From positions 5,480,501 through 5,544,500 of the forward strand of contig NZ_CP073720.1 in NCBI RefSeq assembly GCF_025137375.1: DNA of 64,000 nucleotides. Reading direction: 5' to 3'. Below, in pieces: positions 52,425-60,622 of this stretch. A model generated the notes under the pieces. It saw only the letters and a list, made by a program, of their open reading frames with translations, had not been told where the DNA came from and did no database searches. Every line of letters begins with the position of its first letter. Position 1 is the first letter of the stretch. Both the position numbers and the translations under genes were made by a program. This DNA comes from Dactylosporangium fulvum (lineage in GTDB: Bacteria > Actinomycetota > Actinomycetes > Mycobacteriales > Micromonosporaceae).

Positions 52425-52562
52425 CTACCCGGGCAGGGCGGCCAGGAACGCGTCGGCGATCGGGGACGTGACGTCCTGGCCCGCGCCGTCGACCCACACG
52501 CAGTACGCGATGTCGCCCCGCACGCCCACCGACATGCCCGGCACGGTCAGCGTGCCGGGCAC
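52425..52562 (-). CDS. Very short ORF, possible gene remnant
   Basis: 45 codons from GTG 52562 (or 36 from ATG 52535), directly after the GNAT stop. The peptide MSVGVRGDIAYCVWVDGAG then ends VTSPIADAFLAALPG. It reads like the C-terminal strand-helix end of a larger domain, so it may be the tail of a decayed gene rather than a functional peptide. Confidence 0.35.
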   Translation of the reverse strand: MPGTLTVPGMSVGVRGDIAYCVWVDGAGQDVTSPIADAFLAALPG

Positions 52563-52577
52563 GGCCGGGCCCTCCGG

Positions 52578-53069
52578 TCAGACAATTTTGGGGCTGCGCC
52601 GCTCCAGCAGCATCACGTCACGCCATGTTCCGTGATGGCGGCCGACACGTTCGCGGATCCCGATGGTGCGGAAGCCGACCCGGGCGTGCAGGGCCAGGCT
52701 GGCCGAGTTCTCCGGGAAGATGCCCGACTGGACGGTCCAGATCCCGGCCTCCTCGGTCGAGTCGATGAGCATGTTCATGAGCGCGAGCGCGACGCCGCGG
52801 CCGCGGACCGCCGGGTCGACGTAGATGGAGTGCTCGACCACGCCGCGGTAGACCGGCCGCGGCGAGACCTGCGAGACCGCGACCCACCCGGCGACGGCCC
52901 CGTCCACGACCGCGACGAAACGGTGCGCGGGCAGACGGGACGCGTCGAAGGCCTCCCACGACGGCGCGGTGACCTCGAAGCTGGCATGCCCCGAGTCCAG
53001 GCCGGCCTGATAAATCGACAGTACTGACGCCGCGTCGTCGGCGACGAGGGGGCGGATCTGCAGGCTCAC
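52578..53069 (-). CDS. GNAT N-acetyltransferase
   Basis: 163 aa. It has IRPLVADDAASVLSIYQAGLDSGHASFE, VVEHSIYVDPAVRGRGVALALMNMLI (acetyl-CoA loop RGRGVA) and LALHARVGFRTIGIRERVGRHHGTWRDVMLLER. The layout is that of phosphinothricin-acetyltransferase-like GNATs. GTG 53069 overlaps the HIT gene stop by four bases. Confidence 0.9.
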   Translation of the reverse strand: MSLQIRPLVADDAASVLSIYQAGLDSGHASFEVTAPSWEAFDASRLPAHRFVAVVDGAVAGWVAVSQVSPRPVYRGVVEHSIYVDPAVRGRGVALALMNMLIDSTEEAGIWTVQSGIFPENSASLALHARVGFRTIGIRERVGRHHGTWRDVMLLERRSPKIV

Positions 53070-53509
53070 GCCAGTACCGTAGCCAACTCCTCGGCGATCG
53101 AATCCATCACCGCTGTCGAAACACGTGACGACTCGGCTACGCCCAGTCGCGAGAAGATGCGCGGGCCGATCTCCTCCCCGGAAATGTCAGACCCCCTCGG
53201 CACGATGTGGAAATGGACATGACCAAAGCCCGGCGCCTCGGCGAACTGCACCACGTAGGTCTTCACGCAGCCCGTGACCTCGTGCAACGCCCGCGACACG
53301 CGCACCTGCCACGTGCCCAGCGCCGCCGCCTCCCCGGGCGTCAGGTCGGCGACCGCGGTGACGTGCCGCAGTGGCAGCAGCACGAGCCAGCCCGGCAACG
53401 ACGTCGTCGTGACGTGCGCCACCCGCCAGTGCGCGTCGACCGCGATCCGCTCGCGCAGCGGCTGCGAGGCGAGTGATGCGGTCAGTGAGCAGGTGCGGCA
53501 GTCGGTCAT
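53066..53509 (-). CDS. HIT-family nucleotide hydrolase
   Basis: 147 aa. The histidine triad is HVHFHIVPR (about residues 97-105); an N-terminal CRTC pair may bind zinc. HIT enzymes cleave nucleotide phosphoramidates or dinucleoside polyphosphates. It overlaps both neighbours by four bases, making a sthA-HIT-GNAT operon. Confidence 0.9.
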   Translation of the reverse strand: MTDCRTCSLTASLASQPLRERIAVDAHWRVAHVTTTSLPGWLVLLPLRHVTAVADLTPGEAAALGTWQVRVSRALHEVTGCVKTYVVQFAEAPGFGHVHFHIVPRGSDISGEEIGPRIFSRLGVAESSRVSTAVMDSIAEELATVLA

Positions 53510-54909
53510 ACCGACAGCCGCGACACGGAGCGCATCTTGTTCATCGCGTCCAGCGCCGCGACCTTGTAGGACTCGGCGAGCGTCGGGTAGTTGAAGACGG
53601 CGTCGACGAGATAGTCGACGGTGCCGCCGCAGCCCATCACCGTCTGTCCGATGTGGACAAGCTCGGTGGCACCGGTGCCGAAGACGTGCACACCCAGGAT
53701 CCTGCCGTCCTCCGGCGACACGATGATCTTCAACATACCGTAGGAGTCGCCGATGATCTGGCCGCGCGCCAGCTCACGGTAGCGGGAGATGCCGACCTCG
53801 AAGGGGATGTTGTTGTCGGTCAGGTCGTCCTCGGTCCGCCCGACGAAGCTGATCTCCGGGATCGTGTAGATGCCGATCGGCTGGAGCTGGTGCATGCCGC
53901 GCACGGGCTCGTCGCAGGCGTGGTGCGCGGCGAGCCGTCCCTGCTCCATCGACGTCGAGGCCAGCGCCGGAAAGCCGATGATGTCGCCGACCGCGTAGAT
54001 GTGCGGGACCTCGGTGCAGAAGTGCTCGTCGACCGCGATCCGCCCGCGGGTGTCGGCGGTCAGGCCGGCCTTCTCGAGGCCGAGCAGGTCGGCGGCGCCC
54101 TGCCGGCCCGCGGAATACATGACGGTGTCGGCCGCGATCCGCTTGCCGCTGGCCAGCACGGCGACGGCGGTGCGGCCGTGTCGCTCGACCGCCGCGACCG
54201 ACTCGCGGAAGCGGAACGAGACGGAGAGGTCCCGGAGGTGGTATTTCAACGCCTCCACGATCTCCAGGTCGCAGAAGTCGAGCATGCGGTCGCGCCGCTC
54301 CACGACGGTGACCTTGGTGCCGAGCGCGGCGAACATCGAGGCGTATTCGATGCCGATCACCCCGGCGCCCACGACGACCATGGACGTCGGCACCTTGTCG
54401 AGGTTGAGGATGCCGTCGGAGTCGATGATGGTGACGTCGTCGAAGTCGACGCTGTCCGGCCGGGCCGGGCGGGTGCCCGCGGCGATGATGATCTTCTCGG
54501 CGCTGACGTGCTGCTCGCGGCTCTGGTCGTCCTCGACCGCCACGGTGTGCGGGTCGACGAACTTGCCGGTGCCCTGCAGCAGCCGCACCCGGTTGCGGGC
54601 GAGCTGGCTGCGGATGACCTCGATCTCCCGGCCGATGACGTGCTGGGTGCGGGCGCCGAGGTCGCCGACCGTGATGTCCTCCTTCACGCGGTAGCTCTGC
54701 CCGTACATCTCACGCTGGTTGAGGCCGGTCAGGTAGAGGACCGCCTCGCGGAGCGTCTTGCTCGGAATGGTGCCCGTGTTGATGCAGACGCCGCCGATCA
54801 TGTGCCGGCGTTCAATGACGGCGACGCGCCGGCCGAGCTTCGCCGCCGCGATCGCCGCCTTCTGCCCACCCGGACCGGACCCGAGCACGAGGACATCGAA
54901 GTCGTACAT
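53506..54909 (-). CDS. sthA: SthA, soluble pyridine nucleotide transhydrogenase
   Basis: 467 aa FAD-dependent disulfide-reductase-fold enzyme. FAD loop GSGPGGQ (10-16), NAD loop VVVGAGVIGIEYA, and AVGDIIGFPALASTSMEQGRLAAHHA. The redox motif is CINTGTIPSK (from Cys42): the second cysteine of CxxxxC is Thr, as in SthA and unlike lipoamide dehydrogenase. It equilibrates NADPH + NAD+ with NADP+ + NADH in the cytoplasm. Confidence 0.92.
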   Translation of the reverse strand: MYDFDVLVLGSGPGGQKAAIAAAKLGRRVAVIERRHMIGGVCINTGTIPSKTLREAVLYLTGLNQREMYGQSYRVKEDITVGDLGARTQHVIGREIEVIRSQLARNRVRLLQGTGKFVDPHTVAVEDDQSREQHVSAEKIIIAAGTRPARPDSVDFDDVTIIDSDGILNLDKVPTSMVVVGAGVIGIEYASMFAALGTKVTVVERRDRMLDFCDLEIVEALKYHLRDLSVSFRFRESVAAVERHGRTAVAVLASGKRIAADTVMYSAGRQGAADLLGLEKAGLTADTRGRIAVDEHFCTEVPHIYAVGDIIGFPALASTSMEQGRLAAHHACDEPVRGMHQLQPIGIYTIPEISFVGRTEDDLTDNNIPFEVGISRYRELARGQIIGDSYGMLKIIVSPEDGRILGVHVFGTGATELVHIGQTVMGCGGTVDYLVDAVFNYPTLAESYKVAALDAMNKMRSVSRLSV

Positions 54910-54957
54910 GCGGACAGTCTTCCTGCCGCGCCGGAGCGCGTCCAGATCGTCACGGCT

Positions 54958-55539
54958 ATGGTCGTCGGCGTGAAACGACTTCTTCAGGCCGTGGCCACAC
55001 GACTGGGCATACGCGGCACCGCCCCCGCCCAGCGCACACAGCCGGTGCCCGGTCCGCCGCCGTCGGGCCGCACGGTCCCGAGAGCGTCGCAGCCGGGCCG
55101 GCCGGTGCCGGGCCCGCCGCCGGGCCGGCCGGTGGCGCGGCACAGCACGGCGCCGCCGGACCGGAGGGCGACCGACAAGCTGCTGGTGTACTCCCCGCAG
55201 CTCGACGGCGACGCGGACCCGGGCGAGATCGTGTGGACCTGGGTGCCGTACGAGGACGATCCCTCCCAGGGCAAGGACCGTCCGGTGCTCGTCGTGGGCC
55301 GCACGGGCAACGACGTGTTCGGCCTGATGCTGTCCAGCCAGAGCGACCGCGACGGCCAGCGGCACTGGTTCGCGCTCGGTCCCGGCAGCTGGGACCGCGA
55401 CCAGCGGCCGAGCTGGGTCCGCCTGGACCGGGTGCTGACGGTCGACGCCGACGGCATCCGCCGCGAGGGCGCCGTCCTCGACCGCAAGCGGTTCGACCTG
55501 GTCGCCGCGCAACTGCGAAAGGGGTATGGCTGGTCGTGA
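54958..55539 (+). CDS. PemK/MazF-fold protein with a Pro/Arg-rich N-terminal region
   Basis: 193 aa. Residues 20-70 are Pro/Gly/Arg-rich with repeated PVPGPPP. The C-terminal half is a PemK-like domain: PGEIVWTWVPYEDDPSQGKDRPVLVVGR, FGLMLSSQSD, and PSWVRLDRVLTVDADGI. The wide-spread actinomycete group of this sort has no antitoxin partner; none is seen here either. Divergent from sthA. GTG 54970 is an alternative start. Confidence 0.8.
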   Translation: MVVGVKRLLQAVATRLGIRGTAPAQRTQPVPGPPPSGRTVPRASQPGRPVPGPPPGRPVARHSTAPPDRRATDKLLVYSPQLDGDADPGEIVWTWVPYEDDPSQGKDRPVLVVGRTGNDVFGLMLSSQSDRDGQRHWFALGPGSWDRDQRPSWVRLDRVLTVDADGIRREGAVLDRKRFDLVAAQLRKGYGWS

Positions 55540-55696
55540 CCACCCGCTGACCAGAGCCACGGCCGGGCCACGCCGACGGCGACGAGGTCGCGAACAAGCG
55601 GTCCGGCCCGGTCGTGACGCCGTGGAGTCGGAGAAGCCGACCTTGAACAGTTGCGGCCGTAGCGACCGGACCGGCGGGCCGCTCGCTCGCGGTGGA

Positions 55697-56359
55697 CTAT
55701 TGCTGGGCCTGCGCCGAGGGCAGCAGCATCGTCGCCAGCTCGTCGCGCACCAGGGCGGCAGCGGCGTCGAAGTCGGCGGCGGCCGACGCTGTGCCGTCCA
55801 CGCCCACGACGGTCCACGTCCCGTCCGCCGCCGCCGACAGGGCCGTGCGGGCGGGCTGGACGCCCCGGGCGAAGTCGAACGCGCTGGTGGCGTTGAACGT
55901 GGCGACCGCGGGCCGGTGGCGGTGCAGGAACCGGTCCGCGACGGCCAGCAGCGGATCGCGCACGTCGGTGTCGGCGGCGATCGGCGTGATGTCGTAGCAG
56001 CGGTAGGCACGGCCACCGACCAGGAAGCGGAACCGGTCCGCGTCGATCAGCAGCGCACCGTCGGCATGGTCGTCGGCGGTCAGGCCGACCTGGACGAACG
56101 CCCGCGGCCGGTGCAGGGCGGCGGCGACGGCGGCCACCGCCGGGGCGAGGTCGATCCGGTTGCCCTCGACCGGAGCCGCGAGGTGCCGCAGCAGCAGCGA
56201 GCCTATCCCGGCGCTGAGCACGGCGTCGGCGCGGTCGGCGTCGGTCAGGCCGAGCAGCCGGGGCGCCTCCCCCGGCCGGTCCCCGCTGGCCAGTAGGAAC
56301 GACAGTTCGGCGGCGGTCATGCTGAACTGATCGGTGGCGGTCCCGTCCATGGTTTCCAT
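55697..56359 (-). CDS. Hypothetical protein
   Basis: 220 aa. Not recognised. An N-terminal helix-rich part (AAELSFLLASGDRPGEAPRLLGL) is followed by beta-rich segments (GALLIDADRFRFLVGGRAYRCYDITPI and GTWTVVGVDGTASAAADF). There is no signal or membrane segment. It is the next gene in the same direction after the sigma/anti-sigma-like pair, with a 59-base gap. Confidence 0.65.
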   Translation of the reverse strand: METMDGTATDQFSMTAAELSFLLASGDRPGEAPRLLGLTDADRADAVLSAGIGSLLLRHLAAPVEGNRIDLAPAVAAVAAALHRPRAFVQVGLTADDHADGALLIDADRFRFLVGGRAYRCYDITPIAADTDVRDPLLAVADRFLHRHRPAVATFNATSAFDFARGVQPARTALSAAADGTWTVVGVDGTASAAADFDAAAALVRDELATMLLPSAQAQQ

Positions 56360-56418
56360 CCCGTCGCGCTGTCGTGGTCGAAAGGCTCAACGGCGCGCAC
56401 GGCGAAGGGGTCACGCAC

Positions 56419-57234
56419 TCACTTGTGCGACTTCGGGGACTTGTCGGGCTTCTTGTTGTCCTTCTCGACCGTCGGCGCAGGCGCCGAGCCGGCCGGACCG
56501 CCCGACTGCCCGTTCGACTGGCCGCCCGACTGGCCGCCCGACTGGCCATTGGACTGCCCGTTCGACTGGCCATTGGACTGGCCGTTCGACTTGCCATTGG
56601 ACTGCCCGGGCGGGCCCTGCGACTTGCCCTTGCAGAACGCCTCGATTTGCTCCTCGCCCTGCGCCAGGGCCGCCAGCTCGCGCCGCTGCGCGTCGGTGAG
56701 CTTCTTGCCCTTGCCCTGCTGCCAGGCGCGGCAGAGCTCGTCGACCCGGGCGGGCGACGCCGTCGTGGACGACGCGGGCCGGCCGGCCGAGGTGGGCGCC
56801 ACCGACGGGACGCCCGTTCGGCTGGACGCCTGGCTCGGCGGCGGCGCCGGCGGATTCGCGTCCGGCACGCCGACCCCGGAGAACCAGTCGTGGGCGGCGC
56901 GTTGCAGTGGTTCCGGCAGCCGCCCGCTCCCGGCCGCAGCCCCCGTCCCGGCGATGAGCAGCGCTGCCGTGACCGAGCCGGCCAGCGCACCCACCCGCCG
57001 TCCGCGGCGCGGCACGGCGGGGACGGCGCCGGTGGCCTGGTGGCGCTGCCGGAACGCCGCCAGCACGGCGTCCTCGCCGGCCAGTTCGTGCGGGCGGGCC
57101 GGCCCGGCGGCGGACCGCAGCAGCCCGGCGAGATGTTCGAGCCCGGGGTCGGCCGACGTCGTGTCGAGGAGTCGCTCCGCCTCGTCCGCGGTGATGCGGG
57201 GCTGCCGGCGCCGACCGCGGAACCAGCGGATCAC
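56419..57234 (-). CDS. Membrane protein paired with the ECF sigma factor, with SNGQ repeats
   Basis: 271 aa. A cytoplasmic N-terminal region (ADEAERLLDTTSADPGLEHLAGLLRSA) is followed by one membrane segment (VGALAGSVTAALLIAGTGAAA) and an extracellular tail with a small helical domain (DELCRAWQQGKGKKLTDAQR and REL AALAQGEEQIEAFCKG). The end is an imperfect SNGQ/SGGQ repeat of about nine units. It overlaps the sigma gene by four bases; an anti-sigma role is likely although there is no HxxxCxxC motif. Confidence 0.75.
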   Translation of the reverse strand: MIRWFRGRRRQPRITADEAERLLDTTSADPGLEHLAGLLRSAAGPARPHELAGEDAVLAAFRQRHQATGAVPAVPRRGRRVGALAGSVTAALLIAGTGAAAGSGRLPEPLQRAAHDWFSGVGVPDANPPAPPPSQASSRTGVPSVAPTSAGRPASSTTASPARVDELCRAWQQGKGKKLTDAQRRELAALAQGEEQIEAFCKGKSQGPPGQSNGKSNGQSNGQSNGQSNGQSGGQSGGQSNGQSGGPAGSAPAPTVEKDNKKPDKSPKSHK

Positions 57235-57911
57235 GTCGCGTGCCCTTCGGCCGGCCGCGCAGCGGCGCCGCGCCGCCGCGGGACATCGGAGCCGCCGGCG
57301 GAAGCGCCGACAGCAGGGGCGTCGGCGGAACGGGCGGCCGACGCGACGATCTCGGCCCGGCGGGACTGGACCTGCGGGTGCGCCGCGAGCCGGCGCAGTC
57401 CCCGCATCGCGGCCACGCGGACGGCGCCGGGGCGCTTGCCCAGGACGGCCGCCGTCCCGGCGACGTCGAGGCCGGCGACCACACGGAGCAGTACCGCCTC
57501 CGCCTGATCCCGCGGAAGCTCACCGATCAGGCGCAAGGCCCACTCGGTGCCGGCGTGTTCGAGCACCTCACCGCTGACGTCCGGCACGGCCCGCGCGTCG
57601 GACGCCTCGATGCTGTCGCGGCTCTCCTCGCGGCGGCGCCAGACCCGCCGCCCGTCGTCGATGCCGCGGTGGCGGGCGATGCGGAACAGCCACACCCGGA
57701 AGGCGGTCGCGTCGCCGGTGAACTTCGGCAGGTCGCGGGCCACCTGCAGCCAGGTCTCCGACGCGACGTCCTCCGCCGCTTCACCGCAGACGGCGTGCAG
57801 GTACCGTAGGACGGCCGGCTGCAGCGAGCGCCACAGCGCGGCGAAGCCGGCCTCGTCGCCGTCGAGAGCCGCCCGCAGCGGGGCGGCGAGTTCGGCGTCA
57901 CGCACCGGCAT
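57231..57911 (-). CDS. ECF-type RNA polymerase sigma factor
   Basis: 226 aa. Region 2: EAGFAALWRSLQPAVLRYLHAVCGEAAEDVASETWLQVAR with FRVWLFRIARHRGIDD; region 4: IGELPRDQAEAVLLRVVAGLDVAGTAAVLGKRPGAVRVAAMRGLRRL. A basic, low-complexity C-terminal tail of about 40 residues follows. ATG 57911 is used; the stop overlaps its partner gene (56419-57234). Confidence 0.9.
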   Translation of the reverse strand: MPVRDAELAAPLRAALDGDEAGFAALWRSLQPAVLRYLHAVCGEAAEDVASETWLQVARDLPKFTGDATAFRVWLFRIARHRGIDDGRRVWRRREESRDSIEASDARAVPDVSGEVLEHAGTEWALRLIGELPRDQAEAVLLRVVAGLDVAGTAAVLGKRPGAVRVAAMRGLRRLAAHPQVQSRRAEIVASAARSADAPAVGASAGGSDVPRRRGAAARPAEGHAT

Positions 57912-58039
57912 CCGCCCGTTCGCGGGTGGCGGGCTGTAACGTGGCGCGATGCCGCCGCGCCCCTCGTTCGAGGAGCACGCCGGGTGCACGACCGAGGGGG
58001 ACCACCGTTGACGCACCGACCAGCGCCGCAGGAGCGGTC

Positions 58040-58384
58040 ATGACCGAAGCCATCGCAACCGAGGCGGTCGACGGCTGCATCGTGGTCACCCCGACCGGTG
58101 CGCTGGACGTCGTCACCTCACCACCTTTGCACACCCGGCTCCACCAGTCCTTGGACGAGGGGGCCACGCGGCTGGTGCTGGACCTGTCGGCGGTGGAGTT
58201 CATCGACTCCACAGCATTGCGGGTCCTGGTGTCGGTGCACAAGCGCATGCACGAGACGGGCGGGTTCGCGGTGGTCTGCCCGCATGCGCGCATCCGGCGC
58301 ATCTTCGACCTGACCGCCCTCGACCGGGTGCTCACGCTGACGAACACGGTCGAGGAGGCGCTGGCCGCGCTCAAGAGCCGCTGA
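58040..58384 (+). CDS. STAS-domain anti-sigma-factor antagonist
   Basis: 114 aa. The STAS fold is clear: GCIVVTPTGALDVVTSPPLHTRL and LVLDLSAVEFIDSTALRVLVSVHKRM, with the phosphorylatable Ser in DST, and GFAVVCPHARIRRIFDLTALDRVL. GGAG lies five to six bases before ATG 58040. It likely binds an RsbW-type anti-sigma kinase, which is not in the window. Confidence 0.88.
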   Translation: MTEAIATEAVDGCIVVTPTGALDVVTSPPLHTRLHQSLDEGATRLVLDLSAVEFIDSTALRVLVSVHKRMHETGGFAVVCPHARIRRIFDLTALDRVLTLTNTVEEALAALKSR

Positions 58385-59060
58385 CGGGCCCCTCGACCGG
58401 TTCGGGGGCCGGACGGCCGGCGGACGGGGCGGGCGACGGGTGGCGGATGCCGGGGTGGCCGTCGGGCAGGGAGCGGCGCAGCACCCACCAGCTGACCGCC
58501 ACGCACGCGGCCACGAGCGGCCAGGTGAGCACCGCCTGTGCGGTGGCCAGCCACAGCACCTGCCCCGCCCACCAGAGCGGGACGAAGACGGCGAGGCGGA
58601 CGAGGTACTGGAACACCCAGACCCAGCTGGCAAGCTGGTACGCCCGCAGGAGGGCGGGGTCGCGCCGCCACCGCCCCTTCTGGCCCAGGAGGGTGCCGAC
58701 GACCAGGCCGAGGAACGGCCACCGCAGGAGGATGCTGCCGGCCCAGGCGAGCGCGCTGGCCGCGTTGGTCAGGACCCGCACCAGGAAGAAGTCCTCGGCC
58801 CGCCCGGTGCGCAGCGCGACGATGGCGCCGAGGCACACGACGAGCAGGCTGACGACGGTCCCGACCGGCCGTTTGCCCTGTTTGAGCCGCCACGCGGCGA
58901 CACCCGCCCCGCCGAGGACGGCGAGCCCGGCGCCGAGCGCGATGGACCGGTCGCCGGCCAGCCAGCCACCGGCGAACGCCACGACCGGCACGGCCGTCTC
59001 GACCGCCGACCGCCACCCGCCCAACAGGTCAGCGAGCGACTCCTCCGCGTTGCGCGCCAT
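58371..59060 (-). CDS. DUF3159 integral membrane protein
   Basis: 229 aa, about six membrane segments: VETAVPVVAFAGGWLAG, SIALGAGLAVLGGAGVAAWRL, GTVVSLLVVCLGAIVALRTGRAEDFFLVRVLTNA, then LAWAGSILLRWPFLGLVVGTLLGQ. RTGRAEDFFLVR is typical of DUF3159. Its 3' end overlaps the convergent STAS gene by 14 bases. ATG 59060 has GAGGGG upstream. Confidence 0.85.
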   Translation of the reverse strand: MARNAEESLADLLGGWRSAVETAVPVVAFAGGWLAGDRSIALGAGLAVLGGAGVAAWRLKQGKRPVGTVVSLLVVCLGAIVALRTGRAEDFFLVRVLTNAASALAWAGSILLRWPFLGLVVGTLLGQKGRWRRDPALLRAYQLASWVWVFQYLVRLAVFVPLWWAGQVLWLATAQAVLTWPLVAACVAVSWWVLRRSLPDGHPGIRHPSPAPSAGRPAPEPVEGPVSGS

Positions 59061-59146
59061 GCCCGTCCCCTCAGCTCCCACCCGGCCCGCGACCAAGCAT
59101 AGGTAAGGCTCTGCCCTATGTGTCGCCCCCGCCGGGCCGGGCCGGC

Positions 59147-60451
59147 TCAGTCGGCGCCGAGGGCGAGTGCCTGGTCCACGACGAGTTCCTCGATGCCGTA
59201 CAGGAACCGCGCCATGTCCTGCCGCGGGATCAGGGCGCTGTCGGCCGTCATCGCCAGTTCCAGCGACCCCTCGGCGTCCTGCGCGTCGAGCGCGAACGTG
59301 GTGTTCCTGCGCGGCTCGTGCTCGACCGGCCAGGTCAGCGTCGTGCGGGACCGCGCCTCCGACAAGGGTGCCGGAGCGGGTTTGGTGTACCCCAGGATCG
59401 GCATCAGGCCGCGGGTGTCGTTGACGAAACACGAGTGATCGCAGGCGCGGATCGACGCGATGTCCCGGTCCAGGGCGAGTTTGTCATAGTACGCGTGCCG
59501 CTGGGCGGAAAGGGCGGCGCCGAAGGTGCGGCGGACCAGGCCGGGAAACGGCTCGTGGGTGCCGGCCAGGTGGAACAGGCCCTCCTGGGCGACCGCGTTC
59601 ACCCCGCCCGCGAGGCCCGGCAGGAAACGGTTGTTCACCACCACCTGGAAGACGGCGTCCCGGACGCCGGTCAGGCGGCACGCCGCCGCGGCGGCCGCCG
59701 CCAGCAGGACCGCGGCCGGGTTCACCGCCAGGCCGGCCGCGACGCGGTCCATCGCGAGTGCCAGGGCCGGGGAGTTCAGCACCGCGTTCGGGAACGTCGG
59801 CGCCGCCGGGGCACGGACCGGGAACTGGCGCCGCGGACCCCGGTCGAGCTTCGCCAGCCATGACCGCCGGGCGGCGGCGTCGCGGCGCCGCCCGCGCTCC
59901 GAGGTCTGGAACCCGGCCTCCTCGAGCGGCTGGAGCGGCACCTCGCCCAGCGGCCGGCCGGCCAGGAGCGCCGAGAAGTCCGCCAGCAGGTTGCGCAGGC
60001 CCCAGCCGTCGGAGGCGGTGTGGGACAGGGAGAAGACGGCGTACCGGACGAGGCCGCCGGACGTCACCAGGCCCACCCGCAGCGGCAGCTCCGACAGCGG
60101 ATCGAACGGCTCGGCCTGCAGTTCGTGGTAGAGGTCGTAGGCCGCCGGCAGGACCTCCGGCGAGGACCGGACCACGGCGGGCACGGCACCGGACCCGACG
60201 ACCGCCTGCCGCAGCGCCGAGCCGTCGAACTCCAGTCGCGTGTGCAGCGAGTCGTGGCGCGCGAGCAGCACCCGGACGATCTCCGCGACCCGGGCCACCG
60301 GCAGGGGTTCGGGCAGCGGGCAGCCGCCCGAGACGTTGTACCGCGCGGAGTCGGTGCCCAGGTGCCGCACGACGTCCCAGATCGCGCTCTGCCCCCAGGT
60401 GGCCGGACCGGCGCCGGACCGCAGCCCGGTGAACGCGAACTCGGTGTCCAC
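59147..60451 (-). CDS. Stand-alone condensation-domain protein
   Basis: 434 aa condensation (C) domain of the NRPS/CoA-dependent acyltransferase superfamily. The HHxxxDG motif is SLSHTASDGWG: the first His is Ser but the catalytic second His and the DG are kept. Early motif: ATWGQSAIW; later FQVVVNNRFLPGL. GTG 60451 follows GAGACT by seven bases. There is no adenylation or carrier domain around it, so it may join two substrates presented by other proteins, or transfer an acyl group (as in papA-type proteins). Function unknown. Confidence 0.82.
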   Translation of the reverse strand: MDTEFAFTGLRSGAGPATWGQSAIWDVVRHLGTDSARYNVSGGCPLPEPLPVARVAEIVRVLLARHDSLHTRLEFDGSALRQAVVGSGAVPAVVRSSPEVLPAAYDLYHELQAEPFDPLSELPLRVGLVTSGGLVRYAVFSLSHTASDGWGLRNLLADFSALLAGRPLGEVPLQPLEEAGFQTSERGRRRDAAARRSWLAKLDRGPRRQFPVRAPAAPTFPNAVLNSPALALAMDRVAAGLAVNPAAVLLAAAAAAACRLTGVRDAVFQVVVNNRFLPGLAGGVNAVAQEGLFHLAGTHEPFPGLVRRTFGAALSAQRHAYYDKLALDRDIASIRACDHSCFVNDTRGLMPILGYTKPAPAPLSEARSRTTLTWPVEHEPRRNTTFALDAQDAEGSLELAMTADSALIPRQDMARFLYGIEELVVDQALALGAD

Positions 60452-60622
60452 GCAACGTAGTCTCACGCACACAGGTCCGCTTGGGAACGACGGCGCGATC
60501 CGGCATATGTCGTGCGACCTGAGTATGCTGCGAGCCGCACGTCGCCGCACAGGTGGAGACCGGCCCGGCCGGTTCCCGTTCGTGGCCGGCACCGCCTGGG
60601 GCGAGGTGCTCGGCGGCGAACT

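Noticed and set aside
54958..55539. Complete toxin-antitoxin module
   Set aside because: No small antitoxin frame with a ribosome site is found next to the PemK-like gene.
59147..60451. Nonribosomal peptide synthetase cluster
   Set aside because: Only a condensation domain; no adenylation, carrier, thioesterase or tailoring genes within the window.
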